Source: Azospirillum sp. SYSU D00513 (GTDB lineage Bacteria; Pseudomonadota; Alphaproteobacteria; Azospirillales; Azospirillaceae). Taken from it: a stretch of DNA of 64,000 nucleotides. The translations under genes were made by a program, and so were the position numbers. The stretch covers positions 88,728-152,727 of the forward strand of contig NZ_JAFIQV010000011.1 of assembly GCF_017356015.1 (NCBI RefSeq). The letters run 5' to 3'. The notes beneath the pieces are model-generated. The model searched no databases, had not been told where the DNA came from, and saw only the letters and a program-made list of their open reading frames with translations. The first letter of the stretch is position 1. Every line of letters begins with the position of its first letter. Below, one piece after another: positions 38,394-50,014 of the stretch.

Positions 38394-40802
38394 TCAATGA
38401 CGCAGGGCGTCCGCGTTCGCCTCGGCCCGCTGCTTGGCCGCGGCGGCGTCGATCTCCGCCGCCTCGCTCCATTCGATGGGCTGGAGCGGAGCGGCCAACG
38501 CGTTGCGCAGCACCTCGTCCACCGTGCTGACCGGGATGATCTCCAGGCCGCGCTTCACGTTGTCCGGGATGTCCGCCAGGTCCTTCTCGTTGTCCTTCGG
38601 GATCAGCACGAGCTTCAGCCCGCCGCGCAGCGCGGCCAGCAGCTTTTCCTTCAGGCCGCCGATCGGCAGGACCCGTCCGCGCAGCGTGATCTCGCCGGTC
38701 ATCGCCACGTCCTTGCGGACCGGAATGCCGGTCAGGACGGAGACGATGGAGGTGATCATCGCGACGCCGGCCGAGGGGCCGTCCTTCGGGGTGGCGCCTT
38801 CCGGAACGTGGACGTGGATGTCCTTCTTCTCGAAAAGCGTCGGCTTAATGCCGAACTCCGCGGCGCGCGACTTGACGTAGCTCTCGGCCGCCTGGACCGA
38901 TTCCTTCATCACGTCGCCGAGCTTGCCGGTCGTGGTGACCCGGCCCTTGCCGGGCAGGCTCACCGACTCGATCGAGAGGATCTCGCCGCCGACCTCGGTC
39001 CAGGCAAGGCCGGTGGTGACGCCGACCAGGTCCTCCAGTTCCGCCTCGCCGAAGTGGAAGCGGCGGACGCCGGCATATTTGTCGAGGTTGCGGCGGGTGA
39101 CCGCGACCTTGCCCGAACCCTTGAGCGAGATCTCCTTCACGGCCTTGCGGCAAAGGTTGGCGATCTCGCGCTCCAGGCTGCGGACACCGGCCTCGCGGGT
39201 GTAGTAGCGGACGAGGTCGCGCAGCGCGTCGTCGGAAACGCTGAACTCGCCCTTCTTCAGGCCGTTCGCCTCGATCTGCTTGTCCAGCAGGTGGCGCTTG
39301 GTGATCTCGACCTTCTCATCCTCGGTGTAGCCGGCGACGCGGATGATCTCCATGCGGTCCAGCAGCGGCTGCGGCATGCGCAGCGTGTTGGCCGTGCAGA
39401 CGAACATCACGTCCGACAGGTCGTAATCGACCTCCAGGTAATGGTCGCCGAAGGTCCCGTTCTGCTCGGGGTCAAGGACCTCCAGCAGGGCCGAGGAGGG
39501 GTCGCCGCGCCAGTCGGAGCCGAGCTTGTCGATCTCGTCCATGAGGAAGAGCGGGTTCGACGACTTGGCCTTGCGCATGCCCTGGATGATCTTTCCGGGC
39601 ATGGAGCCGATGTAGGTGCGGCGATGGCCACGGATCTCGGCCTCGTCGCGGACGCCGCCCATGGACATGCGGACGAAGTTGCGACCCGTGGACTTGGCGA
39701 TGGACTTGCCGAGCGAGGTCTTGCCGACGCCGGGCGGGCCGACGAGGCAGAGGATCGGACCCTTGACCTTGTTCATGCGGTTCTGCACGGCAAGGTATTC
39801 GAGGATGCGCTCCTTGACCTTCTCCAGCCCGTAATGATCATCGTCGAGAATCTTCTGGGCGAGCTTCAGGTCGCGCTTCACCTTGCTGCGCTTCTTCCAG
39901 GGAATGGAAAGCATCCAGTCCAGGTAGTTGCGCACGACCGTCGCCTCGGCCGACATCGGGCTCATCGAGCGGAGCTTCTTCAGCTCGCCGAGAGCCTTCT
40001 CGCGGGCTTCCTTCGACAGGCGGGTCTTGTTGATCTTCTCTTCCAGCTCGGCCGACTCGTCGCGGCCATCCTCGGTCTCGCCGAGTTCCTTCTGGATCGC
40101 CTTGAGCTGCTCGTTCAGATAGTACTCGCGCTGGGTCTTCTCCATCTGCCGCTTGACGCGGTTGCGGATGCGCTTTTCCACCTGGAGGACGCCGATCTCG
40201 CCTTCCATGAAGGCATAGACCCGCTCCAGCCGCTCGGAGACGGTGGAGCATTCCAGGAGCTGCTGCTTCTCTGCGATCTTCAGCGCGAGGTGGGAGGCGA
40301 CCGTGTCGGCCAGCTTGCCCGGCTCCTCGATCTGGTTGATCGAGACGAGCACCTCCGGGGGGATCTTCTTGTTGAGCTTGATGTACTGCTCGAACTGAGA
40401 GACCACGGCGCGGCTCAGCGCTTCCAGTTCCTGATTGTCGCCGATCGACTCCTCGATCAGTTCGGCGTGAGCCTGGAAGAAGTCCTCGTTGTCGGCGAAT
40501 TTGGTGATCGAGGCCCGTTGTCCGCCCTCGACGAGCACCTTCACGGTGCCGTCCGGCAGCTTCAGAAGCTGGAGCACGGTGCCGACGGTACCGACGCTGA
40601 AGATGTCGGCCGGCGTCGGGTCGTCCTGCGCCGCGTTCTTCTGAGTGACGAGGAGGATCTGCTTGTCATCCTTCATCACATCTTCCAGGGCGCGCACGGA
40701 CTTTTCGCGTCCGACGAACAGCGGCACGATCATGTGGGGGAAAACCACGATATCGCGCAGCGGCAGGACCGGATAGAGGGCACCACTGGGGATTTCAAAC
40801 AT
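38394..40802 (-). CDS. lon: ATP-dependent protease La (Lon)
   Basis: 802 residues. Domains: N-terminal substrate-binding domain (1-200), coiled-coil, AAA+ module with Walker [12 protein letters not shown] near 352 and Walker B LFLMDEID near 415, and C-terminal serine-lysine protease with the catalytic Ser in [10 protein letters not shown] near residue 680 and Lys in [12 protein letters not shown]. Degrades misfolded and regulatory proteins in the cytosol. It is downstream of clpX with its own 311-nt leader region. Confidence 0.98.
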   Translation of the reverse strand: MFEIPSGALYPVLPLRDIVVFPHMIVPLFVGREKSVRALEDVMKDDKQILLVTQKNAAQDDPTPADIFSVGTVGTVLQLLKLPDGTVKVLVEGGQRASITKFADNEDFFQAHAELIEESIGDNQELEALSRAVVSQFEQYIKLNKKIPPEVLVSINQIEEPGKLADTVASHLALKIAEKQQLLECSTVSERLERVYAFMEGEIGVLQVEKRIRNRVKRQMEKTQREYYLNEQLKAIQKELGETEDGRDESAELEEKINKTRLSKEAREKALGELKKLRSMSPMSAEATVVRNYLDWMLSIPWKKRSKVKRDLKLAQKILDDDHYGLEKVKERILEYLAVQNRMNKVKGPILCLVGPPGVGKTSLGKSIAKSTGRNFVRMSMGGVRDEAEIRGHRRTYIGSMPGKIIQGMRKAKSSNPLFLMDEIDKLGSDWRGDPSSALLEVLDPEQNGTFGDHYLEVDYDLSDVMFVCTANTLRMPQPLLDRMEIIRVAGYTEDEKVEITKRHLLDKQIEANGLKKGEFSVSDDALRDLVRYYTREAGVRSLEREIANLCRKAVKEISLKGSGKVAVTRRNLDKYAGVRRFHFGEAELEDLVGVTTGLAWTEVGGEILSIESVSLPGKGRVTTTGKLGDVMKESVQAAESYVKSRAAEFGIKPTLFEKKDIHVHVPEGATPKDGPSAGVAMITSIVSVLTGIPVRKDVAMTGEITLRGRVLPIGGLKEKLLAALRGGLKLVLIPKDNEKDLADIPDNVKRGLEIIPVSTVDEVLRNALAAPLQPIEWSEAAEIDAAAAKQRAEANADALRH

Positions 40803-41113
40803 CGGAATTGGGCCTCATGATAGGAACGCCGTCAGCCCGGAAATGGGCCTGAAGGAACACCGCCTCGGGAAAGCGCGGGGATCGCATGGCGGCACCCTGT
40901 AAACGTGGCACAGGCCCCCTCCCCCTTCAAGGGGCAGCCGCCGAATCCCGCCCATTTGTCCCGGTTTTGCCGTCCTACGGCAGGCTTGCGGCCAAGTTCG
41001 AGCCCCTTTCGCCCCATCTGCGCCCCCGGATCCGGCGTTTCGGGCATGAAAAAGCCGGGAAACCCTGCGGTTTCCCGGCTTTTCTTGGCCTCGAGCAACA
41101 GCTTGGCGCCCGG
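40803..41113. other. 311-nt clpX-lon intergenic region
   Basis: Contains the clpX terminator (41049-41083) and then, towards lon, about 245 nt without a convincing gene. It should hold the lon promoter; I see no clear sigma-32 or sigma-70 match. The minus-strand reading frame that crosses it is a shadow of clpX and is not counted. Confidence 0.5.
41049..41083 (-). terminator. strong intrinsic terminator downstream of clpX
   Basis: A perfect 15-bp stem AAAAGCCGGGAAACC / GGTTTCCCGGCTTTT with a CTGC loop. T runs follow in both directions (five on the minus strand, four on the plus), so it can stop transcription either way. It lies 31 nt past the clpX stop. Confidence 0.9.
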
Positions 41114-42376
41114 TCAGGCCCCCGGGGCCTGGCTCCGGCTCTCGGCGTGGACGTAGAGCGGCTTGGCACGGCCCTCCGCCACTTCCTTGTTGACCGCGAT
41201 GCTCTCGATCCCGGACATGCCCGGCAGGTCGAACATCGGGTCGAGCAGGATGGCCTCCATGATCGACCGCAGGCCGCGCGCGCCGGTCTTGCGCTGGATC
41301 GCCTTGTTGGCGATCGTGCGCAGCGCGTCGTCCGTGAATTCGAGATGGACGTCCTCCATCTCGAACAGGCGCTGGTACTGCTTCACGAGCGCGTTCTTCG
41401 GCTTGGTCAGGATCTCGACCAGGGCTTCCTCGCTGAGGTCGGTCAGCGTGGCCACGACCGGCAGGCGGCCGACGAACTCGGGGATCAGGCCGAACTTCAG
41501 CAGATCCTCCGGCTCGACCTCGCGCAGGATGTCGCCCGTGGTCCGCTCCTCGGGGCTGCGCACGTCGGCGCCGAAGCCGATCGACGAACCCTTGCCGCGC
41601 TGGGCGATGATCTTGTCCAGCCCGGCGAAGGCGCCGCCGCAGATGAACAGGATGTTCGTGGTGTCGACCTGCAGGAATTCCTGCTGCGGGTGCTTGCGAC
41701 CGCCCTGCGGGGGCACGGAGGCGACGGTGCCCTCCATGATCTTCAGCAGGGCCTGCTGCACGCCCTCGCCCGACACGTCGCGGGTGATGGACGGGTTGTC
41801 CGACTTGCGGGAAATCTTGTCGACCTCGTCGATGTAGACGATGCCGCGCTGCGCCCGCTCGACGTTGTAGTCGGCGGCCTGGAGCAGCTTGAGAATGATG
41901 TTCTCGACATCCTCGCCGACATAGCCCGCTTCGGTCAGGGTCGTGGCGTCGGCCATCGTGAAGGGCACGTCGATGATGCGGGCGAGCGTCTGCGCGAGCA
42001 GCGTCTTGCCGCAACCGGTCGGGCCGACCAGCAGGATGTTCGACTTCGCCAGTTCGACATCGTTGTGCTTGGTGCCGTGGGACAACCGCTTGTAGTGGTT
42101 GTGCACCGCGACCGAGAGGACGCGCTTCGCCTGCTCCTGCCCAATCACGTAGTCATCCAGCACGGTATGGATGTCACGCGGCGTCGGCACGCCGTCCCGC
42201 GACTTCACGAGGGTCGTCTTGTTCTCCTCGCGAATGATATCCATGCACAGCTCGACGCATTCGTCGCAGATGAACACCGTCGGACCGGCGATCAGCTTGC
42301 GAACCTCGTGCTGGCTCTTGCCGCAGAAGGAGCAGTAGAGCGTATTCTTCGAATCGCCGCTGCTGGACTTGGTCAT
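41114..42376 (-). CDS. clpX: ATP-dependent Clp protease, ATP-binding subunit ClpX
   Basis: 420 residues, standard. N-terminal zinc-binding domain with [11 protein letters not shown] and CDECVELC (residues 16-46), AAA+ core with Walker A GPTGCGKT, Walker B YIDEVDKI, pore loops and the sensor regions, and the [15 protein letters not shown] segment [15 protein letters not shown]. It unfolds substrates and threads them into ClpP. Transcribed after clpP, with a 318-nt gap. Confidence 0.98.
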   Translation of the reverse strand: MTKSSSGDSKNTLYCSFCGKSQHEVRKLIAGPTVFICDECVELCMDIIREENKTTLVKSRDGVPTPRDIHTVLDDYVIGQEQAKRVLSVAVHNHYKRLSHGTKHNDVELAKSNILLVGPTGCGKTLLAQTLARIIDVPFTMADATTLTEAGYVGEDVENIILKLLQAADYNVERAQRGIVYIDEVDKISRKSDNPSITRDVSGEGVQQALLKIMEGTVASVPPQGGRKHPQQEFLQVDTTNILFICGGAFAGLDKIIAQRGKGSSIGFGADVRSPEERTTGDILREVEPEDLLKFGLIPEFVGRLPVVATLTDLSEEALVEILTKPKNALVKQYQRLFEMEDVHLEFTDDALRTIANKAIQRKTGARGLRSIMEAILLDPMFDLPGMSGIESIAVNKEVAEGRAKPLYVHAESRSQAPGA

Positions 42377-42694
42377 TGGTACTCCGTCATCTCCCGGGGG
42401 ACGTTTTGGTAACGGTCACACGAGATTCGGCGTCCCCCGACGCCGGCCCTAGAGGAAAACGAACGTCCGGCCTTCCTCCGCGTCCCGGTGCCCCGTCCCG
42501 TGCGGGAGGGGGGCTCCTTCTTCAGAGGTTGTCTCGGGCCAAGCCCTTGACAAGGTCGACCGCTCCCCGAGGGGAGCCTATCGCGCCGGCCGTCTGACAT
42601 TCAACAACAGCCGTACCGGCGCGATCAATCATTTGTTCGTGCCGGCCACCAGTTCAACCGGGTCCGGCACGACGCCCATCGCGCAAACGAAGGA
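42377..42694. other. 318-nt clpP-clpX intergenic region
   Basis: No gene. It has short GC-rich palindromes, the best being GCTCCCC-GA-GGGGAGC (42562-42577), whose two-base loop makes it more likely a cruciform or protein site than an RNA hairpin. There is no T run. It may carry a clpX promoter, so clpX expression could be partly independent of clpP. Confidence 0.45.
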
Positions 42695-43333
42695 TCAGGA
42701 ACCCTCGCCGTTCAGCGCGGCCGGGCGGGATTCAACGACTTCGTCGATCAGGCCGAACTCCTTGGCCTCCTGCGGCGACATGAACTTGTCACGCTCCATG
42801 GCCTGCTCGATCACGTCGAGCGGCTGGCCGGTGTGGCGCACGTAGATGTCGTTGAGGCGCGAGCGCAGCTTCAGGATCTCCTGGGCCTGGATCTCGATGT
42901 CCGAGGCCTGGCCCTGGGCGCCGCCCGAGGGCTGGTGGATCATGATGCGGCTGTTCGGCAGCGAGAAGCGCTTGCCCGGCGCGCCGGCGGCGAGCAGGAG
43001 CGAGCCCATCGAGGCGGCCTGGCCCATGCACACGGTCGAGACCTGCGGCCGGATGTACTGCATGGTGTCGTAGATGGCGAGGCCGGCCGAAACGTAGCCG
43101 CCCGGCGAATTGATGTAGAGCGCGATGTCCTTGGACGGGTTTTCCGCTTCCAGGAACAGCAGCTGCGAACAGATCAGGCTGGCGACGGCATCATTCACGC
43201 CACCGACCAGGAAAATGATCCGCTCCTTCAGCAGGCGCGAATAGATATCGTACGAGCGCTCTCCCCGGTTGGTCTGTTCGATGACCATCGGGACCAGAGT
43301 GTTCATCTTCGGTTCGAAATCGAAGTTGTACAT
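42695..43333 (-). CDS. clpP: ATP-dependent Clp protease proteolytic subunit
   Basis: 212 residues. Serine peptidase whose triad is visible: Ser in [15 protein letters not shown], His in [14 protein letters not shown], Asp in the following conserved stretch. The N-terminal segment [20 protein letters not shown] precedes the mature start usually seen near LVPMVIEQT. Forms the tetradecameric chamber for ClpX/ClpA. 106 nt downstream of tig. Confidence 0.98.
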   Translation of the reverse strand: MYNFDFEPKMNTLVPMVIEQTNRGERSYDIYSRLLKERIIFLVGGVNDAVASLICSQLLFLEAENPSKDIALYINSPGGYVSAGLAIYDTMQYIRPQVSTVCMGQAASMGSLLLAAGAPGKRFSLPNSRIMIHQPSGGAQGQASDIEIQAQEILKLRSRLNDIYVRHTGQPLDVIEQAMERDKFMSPQEAKEFGLIDEVVESRPAALNGEGS

Positions 43334-43399
43334 TTATTTCTCTTCCCTGCTCCCGCAGCTCAAGTGTCAGAGCGGCTCCACATCCATATAGGTACGGAA

Positions 43400-43423
43400 A
43401 GGGGCGACCGGTAGGCCGCCCCT
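43400..43423 (-). terminator. weak hairpin between tig and clpP
   Basis: A 7-bp inverted repeat AGGGGCG/CGCCCCT with a 10-nt loop lies 17 nt past the tig stop, followed on the minus strand by only TTT. Possible partial terminator. Confidence 0.3.
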
Positions 43424-43439
43424 CTACGCAAAACGGCAG

Positions 43440-44777
43440 TTATGCCGCCTGAGCCTGGTCCTCGTCCGGGTCGCGGGTCAGCTCCTCGACCGAAACCGTC
43501 TTCTCGCTCACCTTCGCCGCCTCGATGATGTGGTCGACGACCTTATCCTCGAAGATGGGGGCGCGCAGGCCTTCCAGCGCCTGCTGGTTCTGCTTGAAGA
43601 ACTCGAACACCTGGCGCTCCTGGCCGGGGAAGCGGCGCGCCTCGTTGATGAGGGCGCGGTTCACCTCGTCCTGGGTGACCTCGATGTTGTTGCGGCGGCC
43701 GATCTCCGACAGCAGCAGGCCCAGGCGCACGCGGCGCTCGGCGATGGCGCGGTACTCGGCCTTCAGCTCGTCCTCGGACTTGCCGGCGTCCTCACCCGCG
43801 TTGCCGTTCTTCAGCTCCTGCTGGAGACGCTCCCAGATGCCGTTGAACTCGATGTCGACCATGCCGGCCGGCACCTCGAAGGAGTGGGAGTCGGCGAGCT
43901 TGTCGAGCAGCTGGCGCTTCACGCGCAGGCGCGACAGGCTGGCGTATTCCTGTTTCATGCGGTCGCGCAGGGCCTCGCGCAGAGCGTCGAGGTTCTCCAT
44001 GCCGAAGCTCTTGGCCAGTTCGTCGTCGACCTTGGCCGGGACGGACTTGCGCAGCTCCTTCACGTCCACCTCGAAGACCGTCGCGGCGCCCTTGAGCTGC
44101 TCGTGCGGGTAGTCCTCGGGGAAGGTGACGTTGACGGTGCGGTGCTCGCCGGCCTTGGCGCCGACCAGCTGCTCCTCGAATCCCGGCACGAACTGGTTGG
44201 CGCCCAGCTCCAGCGGGTAGTCCTTGCCGTCCATGCCCGGCAGGGCCTCGCCGTTCACCGTGCCGGCGAAGTCGATCACGGCGATGTCGCCGTTCTCGGC
44301 CGCGCGGTCCTCGGTCACGGTCTCCTGGGTGGTGTTGGTCGCGGCCAGCCGCTCCAGCGCCTCGGTCAGAGCCTTGTCGTCAACCTCGGCGACCGGGCGC
44401 TCCAGCTCGATGCCCGAGAAGTCGCCCGGCTCGACGTCCGGCAGCAGCTCGACGGCCATCGTGTATTCGAGGTCGCCGTTCTCCTCGTACTTGCCGACCT
44501 CGATCTTCGGCTGCAGGGCCGGGCGCAGGCCGCGCTCGGTCAGCGCCTGGCGCGAGCTGTCGCCGATGGCGTCTTCCAGCACTTCGGAGAGAACGCTGCC
44601 GCCATAGCGCTTGCGGATCACCGCGGCCGGCACCTTGCCCGGACGGAAACCGGGGAGCTGCACCGTCTGGCGCAGCTCGTCGAGCCGCCCCTTCACCTTC
44701 TCTTCAATGTCCTGGGCGGAAATGACGACCTTGAACTCGCGCTTGAGTCCGTCGGTGCTGGTTTCGGTGATGTTCAT
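43440..44777 (-). CDS. tig: trigger factor
   Basis: 445 residues from the ATG at 44777 (MNITETSTDGLKREFKVVIS). An open frame continues upstream through tRNA-Leu, but that part is not protein. Ribosome-bound chaperone and peptidyl-prolyl isomerase: the ribosome-docking GFRPGKVP signature is at residues about 42-49 and the FKBP domain spans about 150-240 (GDIAVIDFAGTVNGEALPGM). The C-terminus is acidic and Ala-rich. First gene of the tig-clpP-clpX-lon-hup quality-control cluster. Confidence 0.97.
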   Translation of the reverse strand: MNITETSTDGLKREFKVVISAQDIEEKVKGRLDELRQTVQLPGFRPGKVPAAVIRKRYGGSVLSEVLEDAIGDSSRQALTERGLRPALQPKIEVGKYEENGDLEYTMAVELLPDVEPGDFSGIELERPVAEVDDKALTEALERLAATNTTQETVTEDRAAENGDIAVIDFAGTVNGEALPGMDGKDYPLELGANQFVPGFEEQLVGAKAGEHRTVNVTFPEDYPHEQLKGAATVFEVDVKELRKSVPAKVDDELAKSFGMENLDALREALRDRMKQEYASLSRLRVKRQLLDKLADSHSFEVPAGMVDIEFNGIWERLQQELKNGNAGEDAGKSEDELKAEYRAIAERRVRLGLLLSEIGRRNNIEVTQDEVNRALINEARRFPGQERQVFEFFKQNQQALEGLRAPIFEDKVVDHIIEAAKVSEKTVSVEELTRDPDEDQAQAA

Positions 44778-44872
44778 CGGAACGAAAGCCTGTCTAGTTT
44801 GTCCGGCACGGCGGCACCCGTCCACAGACGGCCCGATACCGGTTCCCCGTTGCGATTCCTTCTGCGTTGCCA

Positions 44873-44957
44873 TGGTGCGGGCGAAGGGACTCGAACCCCC
44901 ACGACTTTCGTCACCGGAACCTAAATCCGGCGCGTCTACCAATTCCGCCACGCCCGC
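44873..44957 (-). tRNA. tRNA-Leu (anticodon TAG)
   Basis: 85 nt with a long variable arm, class II. Acceptor GCGGGCG/CGCCCGC (44951-44957 and 44877-44883), anticodon stem CCGGA/TCCGG with loop TTTAGGT (TAG), variable arm TGACGAAAGTCG, T arm GGGGGTTCGAGTCCC, discriminator A and encoded CCA at 44873-44875. It is about 95 nt upstream of tig. Confidence 0.97.
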
Positions 44958-45337
44958 CCTGGGCAACGGCAAGCCTGCCGGGCGCGACGCACCCGGCAGG
45001 CCTGCTTGAAGTCCGGTCTATAGCACAGCGTTGTCCGTGCAAACAGGCAAAATGGTCTAGCCATACGATGGATTTGAGGGGATTCCGCCGCTCAGCCGGC
45101 CCCTTTCGCCGCCCCCGCCATGAGCGGACGCACGCCCGCGGATGCGATGGTCCGCCCTTTGCCGCCATAGGCATCCTGCTTGGCGCCGCTGGCGCCCGGC
45201 TCATATAGAGTGCTGATCATCCCGCGGCCCCTTTGGCGAGCGGCCCGCCCACCCGCCGGGCTCCGCTCCGACGCCGATTCGAGCAACGCGCTCGCCCGCG
45301 GTCTCGGCCCCGCACCGGCCGGCTCCCCCAGGCGCGG
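44958..45337. other. 380-nt intergenic region upstream of tRNA-Leu
   Basis: Between nnr (ends 45338) and tRNA-Leu, both minus strand. It holds a perfect 10-bp hairpin GCCTGCCGGG/CCCGGCAGGC (44973-45001, 9-nt loop) just before the tRNA 5' end, without a T tail. No gene seen: short frames here have no ribosome site and poor composition. Confidence 0.45.
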
Positions 45338-46813
45338 CTATTCCGCGCGGGGCGGCACCCCGGCGCCCTTCAGCCGGCGCAGCACGCCCGGCAGGAGGTC
45401 CGGCAGATCCTCCGCGATCAGGCCCGGCCCGAAACCAGCCGCGGCCTCGGCATGCAGCCAGACTCCGGCGCAGGCCGCGTCGAAGGCGCTCATGCCCTGC
45501 GCCATGAGCCCCAGGACGATTCCCGCGAGCACGTCGCCCGACCCGGCGGTGGCGAGGTCAGGCGGCGCGTTCGTGTTCACGGCGGCCCGCCCGTCGGGCG
45601 CCGCGATCACGGTGTCCGCCCCCTTCAGCAGAACGACGGCCCCGCAGCGGGCGGCGGCGGCACGGGCCCGCCCCAGCTTGTCGCCGTCGGCGTCGCGGCC
45701 GAAGAGCCGGGCGAACTCCCCTTCATGCGGGGTAAGGACGCAGCGCGCGTTCAGCCCGTCCAGCAGCTGCTCGGGCGATTCGGCGAAGCTGGTCAGCGCG
45801 TCGGCATCCAGCACACAGGCCTTTCCGGCCTCCAGCGCCGCCAGGACCCGCGCACGCGTCGTCTCGCCCAGCCCGGCCCCAGGCCCCAGCAGCACCGCGT
45901 TGCGGCGCGGATCGGCCAGCAGCTCCAGGAAGTCGGCCCCGTCGGCGACGGGCGCCACGATGGCGGCCGGCGTGGCGGTGGCGTAGATCGGGAAAGTGGC
46001 GGGCGAGCAGGCCAGAGTGACCAGCCCGGCCCCGGCCCGCAGCGCCGCCCGTGCCGCCAGCCGGGCGGCCCCGGTCATGCGGTCCCCGCCCGTCAGCAGC
46101 GCGTGCCCGCGCGTGTACTTATGAGAGTCCGCCGTCGGCCAGGGGTAGCGGCGGCGCCAGAGGTCCGGCCCGTTCACCGCCAGTTGCGGGTCGATGGCGT
46201 CGAGCACGGTTTCCGGAATGCCGATGTCGGCGACCAGCAGCTCGCCGCACAGCCGCCGCCCCGGCAGCAGCACATGGCCGGGCTTGCGCCGGAAGAAGGT
46301 AACGGTCAGGGCGGCCCGCGGCGCCGCGCCCATCACTTGACCGCTGTCGCCGTGCAGGCCGCTCGGCACATCCACCGCGACGACGGTCAGCCCTTCCATG
46401 GCATCGACCACCCGCCGCGCCATGCCGTCGAGCGGCCGCGACAGACCCGCGCCGAACAGGGCGTCGATGACCAGGGGGTTGCCTTCGAGGATGGCGGGGT
46501 CGGCGGCCTCGATCGGACCGCCCCAGCGCGCCGCCGCCAGCGCGGCGTCGCCCCGCAGGTCGGAGCGGGTGCCGAGCAGCGCCAGCCGCACCGGCCAGCC
46601 GGCCTCCAGAAGCAGCCGCCCGATGACGAAGCCGTCGCCGCCGTTGTTGCCCGGCCCGCAGAGGACCGCCGTGGGGTGCGGCGCCCAGCGCTCGCAGATG
46701 GCGCGCGCCACGGCGGCGCCGGCCTCCTCCATCAGGGCGATGCCCGATGTGCCGCCCGCGATGGCGAGCGCGTCGGCGCGCCGCATCTCGGCGACGGTCA
46801 GCAGCTCGTCCAT
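45338..46813 (-). CDS. nnr: bifunctional NAD(P)H-hydrate epimerase / ADP-dependent dehydratase
   Basis: 491 residues, two fused repair enzymes for hydrated NAD(P)H. The N-terminal YjeF_N epimerase domain (1-215) has GPGNNGGDGFVIGRLL and VDVPSGLHGDSG. The C-terminal ribokinase-like dehydratase domain (about 225-491) has VLLGPGAGLG, CVLTPHEGEFARLFG and ATAGSGDVLAG. Full length for the fused type. It restores damaged nicotinamide cofactors in the cytosol. Located in the PII/glnA neighbourhood, as often seen in alphaproteobacteria, but transcribed away from glnB. Confidence 0.95.
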   Translation of the reverse strand: MDELLTVAEMRRADALAIAGGTSGIALMEEAGAAVARAICERWAPHPTAVLCGPGNNGGDGFVIGRLLLEAGWPVRLALLGTRSDLRGDAALAAARWGGPIEAADPAILEGNPLVIDALFGAGLSRPLDGMARRVVDAMEGLTVVAVDVPSGLHGDSGQVMGAAPRAALTVTFFRRKPGHVLLPGRRLCGELLVADIGIPETVLDAIDPQLAVNGPDLWRRRYPWPTADSHKYTRGHALLTGGDRMTGAARLAARAALRAGAGLVTLACSPATFPIYATATPAAIVAPVADGADFLELLADPRRNAVLLGPGAGLGETTRARVLAALEAGKACVLDADALTSFAESPEQLLDGLNARCVLTPHEGEFARLFGRDADGDKLGRARAAAARCGAVVLLKGADTVIAAPDGRAAVNTNAPPDLATAGSGDVLAGIVLGLMAQGMSAFDAACAGVWLHAEAAAGFGPGLIAEDLPDLLPGVLRRLKGAGVPPRAE

Positions 46814-46866
46814 CAGCGCGCCCCGCCGGAACGGGCCGAACGCGAAAAGCCCGAAGCGTCGGATGA

Positions 46867-47757
<891 letters not shown>

Positions 47758-47997
47758 CCGCCGGCCCATAACCTCCCTCCCCTCCTCCCGCGAGCCCAGG
47801 CCGGCGCATGCCCCCGAAACCGACGGTTCTTTCCGGAAAGACCAGGAAAGCTGCGGCCAAAGGACATTTTGCGTTGCTGCGTTGTGCGGGGCGGAGAGGC
47901 ATGACATAACGTCCGCCGCGAACGCCGCGAACCGCCTTGCTCAGGGTGGCCGGTTCACTCGCTGCGGGAACCAACCTTCAAGCGTGGAAAACAAGAT

Positions 47998-49407
47998 ATG
48001 TCCGACATCAGCAAGGTCTTCGACCTGATCAAGGAACACGACGTCAAGTACGTGGACCTGCGCTTCACCGATCCGCGCGGCAAGCTGCACCACACGGCCC
48101 AGCACGTCTCGACGATCGATGAGGACGTCTTCGAAGACGGCATCATGTTCGACGGTTCCTCGATTGCCGGCTGGAAGGCCATCAACGAGTCGGACATGGT
48201 CCTGCAGCTCGACCCGGCCACCGCGATCATGGACCCGTTCGCCGCCCAGCCGACGCTGAGCATCCTCTGCGACGTGCATGAGCCCTCGACCGGCCAGCCC
48301 TACGCCCGCTGCCCGCGCTCCATCGCGAAGGCCGCGGAGAAGTACACCGCCTCGGCCGGCATCGGCGACACCATCTTCTTCGGCCCCGAGGCCGAGTTCT
48401 TCGTCTTCGACGACGTCAAGTACTCCGTCGAGATGAACAAGGTGTCCTACCAGATCGACTCCGAGGAAGGTCACTACAACTCCGACCGCGCCTACGAAGA
48501 CGGCAACATGGGCCACCGCCCGGGCATCAAGGGCGGCTACTTCCCGGTCGCCCCGATCGACAGCGGCAACGACCTGCGCGCCGAGATGCTGAGCGTCCTG
48601 GCCGAGATGGGCGTGCCGGTCGAGAAGCACCACCACGAGGTGGCGGCCGCTCAGCACGAGCTGGGCATCAAGTTCGACACGCTGGTCCGCACCGGCGACA
48701 ACATGCAGTACTACAAGTACGTGGTGCACAACGTCGCCCACGCCTACGGCAAGTCGGCGACCTTCATGCCGAAGCCGGTGTTCGGCGACAACGGCTCGGG
48801 CATGCACTGCCACCAGTCGATCTGGAAGGACGGTCAGCCGCTCTTCGCGGGTTCGGGCTACGCCGACCTGTCGGAGCTGGCGCTCTTCTACATCGGCGGC
48901 ATCATCAAGCACGCCAAGGCCCTGAACGCCTTCACCAACCCCTCGACCAACAGCTACAAGCGCCTGGTCCCGGGCTACGAGGCTCCGGTTCTGCTGGCCT
49001 ATTCGGCCCGCAACCGCTCGGCCTCCTGCCGCATCCCGCACGTCGCCTCGCCGAAGGGCAAGCGCGTCGAGGTCCGCTTCCCGGATCCGTCGGCCAACCC
49101 GTACCTCGCCTTCGCCGCCATGCTGATGGCCGGCCTGGACGGCATCCAGAACAAGATCCATCCGGGCGAGGCGATGGACAAGAACCTGTACGACCTCCCG
49201 GCCGAAGAGCTGGCCAAGGTCCCGACCGTCTGCGGCTCGCTGCGTGAAGCCTTGGAAAGCCTGCGCGCCGACAGCGCCTTCCTCCAGAAGGGCGACGTCT
49301 TCACGCAGGACATGATCGACTCCTACATCGACCTCCGCACGGAAGAGATGATGGCCTTCGAAACCATGCCGCACCCGATCGAGTACAAGATGTACTATTC
49401 GGTCTGA
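47998..49407 (+). CDS. glnA: glutamine synthetase, type I
   Basis: 469 residues, GSI-beta dodecamer. Makes glutamine from glutamate, ammonia and ATP. Active-site features: [30 protein letters not shown], the [18 protein letters not shown] region, and the adenylylation site Tyr in [11 protein letters not shown] near residue 398, so it should be switched by GlnE. In the 240-nt gap after glnB there is a 14-bp palindrome TCTTTCCGGAAAGA (47828-47841) and possibly a second promoter. Ends at a strong terminator. Confidence 0.98.
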   Translation: MSDISKVFDLIKEHDVKYVDLRFTDPRGKLHHTAQHVSTIDEDVFEDGIMFDGSSIAGWKAINESDMVLQLDPATAIMDPFAAQPTLSILCDVHEPSTGQPYARCPRSIAKAAEKYTASAGIGDTIFFGPEAEFFVFDDVKYSVEMNKVSYQIDSEEGHYNSDRAYEDGNMGHRPGIKGGYFPVAPIDSGNDLRAEMLSVLAEMGVPVEKHHHEVAAAQHELGIKFDTLVRTGDNMQYYKYVVHNVAHAYGKSATFMPKPVFGDNGSGMHCHQSIWKDGQPLFAGSGYADLSELALFYIGGIIKHAKALNAFTNPSTNSYKRLVPGYEAPVLLAYSARNRSASCRIPHVASPKGKRVEVRFPDPSANPYLAFAAMLMAGLDGIQNKIHPGEAMDKNLYDLPAEELAKVPTVCGSLREALESLRADSAFLQKGDVFTQDMIDSYIDLRTEEMMAFETMPHPIEYKMYYSV

Positions 49408-49481
49408 TCTAAGACACTGAAACGTCAGGGTTTTTGAGCGCCCCTCGGAACCCACGGCGTAGCAGTCCGGTGTAGCAGGCA

Positions 49482-49523
49482 AGAGCCTCCCTTGGGGAAA
49501 CCCGAGGGGGGCTCTCGTGTTTT
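49482..49523 (+). terminator. intrinsic terminator downstream of glnA
   Basis: A 15-bp stem (AGAGCCTCCCTTGGG with CCCGAGGGGGGCTCT, two G-U pairs) closed by a GAAA tetraloop, then CGTGTTTTT. It begins 75 nt after the glnA stop and should end the glnB-glnA transcript. Confidence 0.85.
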
Positions 49524-50014
49524 TGGATCGATGCTCCCGTCCGGTCCTCAGGGACGACCAAGACGAGGCATGACGAAGCATCAGTACGTTTTTGGTCCTC
49601 ATGACGGAGTGGCGATCGCTCATCCCTACCAGACCAAGCCGAATGCAGTCTTCAAGGTAGCTTTCCTGCCGACCAGGCATGACGCGCGAGGCCTATCAAG
49701 AAGGGCTTGCAACGGGTCCAGGGGTTTCCGATGGGTCCGGTACGCCCCTTACCCGAAGTCACTCTGTGGGGATGGGTACACCTCGGGTTCATGCAGTGAG
49801 CAGGAACTCGCAGTTACTTCAGGTCCGGGCCATGGCCGGAGACGAGTTCAGGGCGTGACCCCAGCGACACAGAATGACTTAGGCGCTGATCCTCCTCATG
49901 CCAGCGGCACTTGGAATAAAAGTTTCTTAATAATTTTTGTAATATCTATTCCCTCACAGATTCGAATGACCACTCCGCCCCTATGATTAACAACCACTAA
50001 AAAGGACAAAGTAA
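49524..50014. other. about 490 nt without a recognised gene, AT-rich 3' end
   Basis: From the glnA terminator to the RTX gene. The first 380 nt have open frames on both strands but no family match, no clear ribosome site and mixed composition. The last 100 nt (49915-50014) switch to strongly AT-rich DNA with TAATAATTTTTGTAATATC, a likely promoter for the RTX gene. The sharp composition change suggests the RTX gene arrived with its own leader. Confidence 0.5.

Noticed and set aside
40815..42014. 399-codon minus-strand frame overlapping clpX in another frame
   Set aside because: It shares the clpX strand but is out of frame, is Arg/Gly/Ala-rich, and runs through the clpX terminator.
38142..42412. 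Long plus-strand frames opposite lon and clpX
   Set aside because: Shadows of the lon and clpX genes, which have all catalytic motifs on the other strand.
42562..42577. Palindrome GCTCCCCGAGGGGAGC as a terminator
   Set aside because: Two-base loop and no T run; more likely a coincidental GC palindrome or a protein site.
44778..44972. N-terminal extension of trigger factor (MPLPRAGVAELVDAPDLGSG...)
   Set aside because: These codons are a translation of tRNA-Leu, a well-known artefact; the trigger factor family start is at 44777.
45092..45286. 64-codon minus-strand frame upstream of tRNA-Leu
   Set aside because: No ribosome site and no family; weak Gly/Ala/Lys-rich composition.
49492..49986. 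164-codon plus-strand frame after glnA
   Set aside because: Starts inside the glnA terminator, has no ribosome site, no family match and erratic composition.
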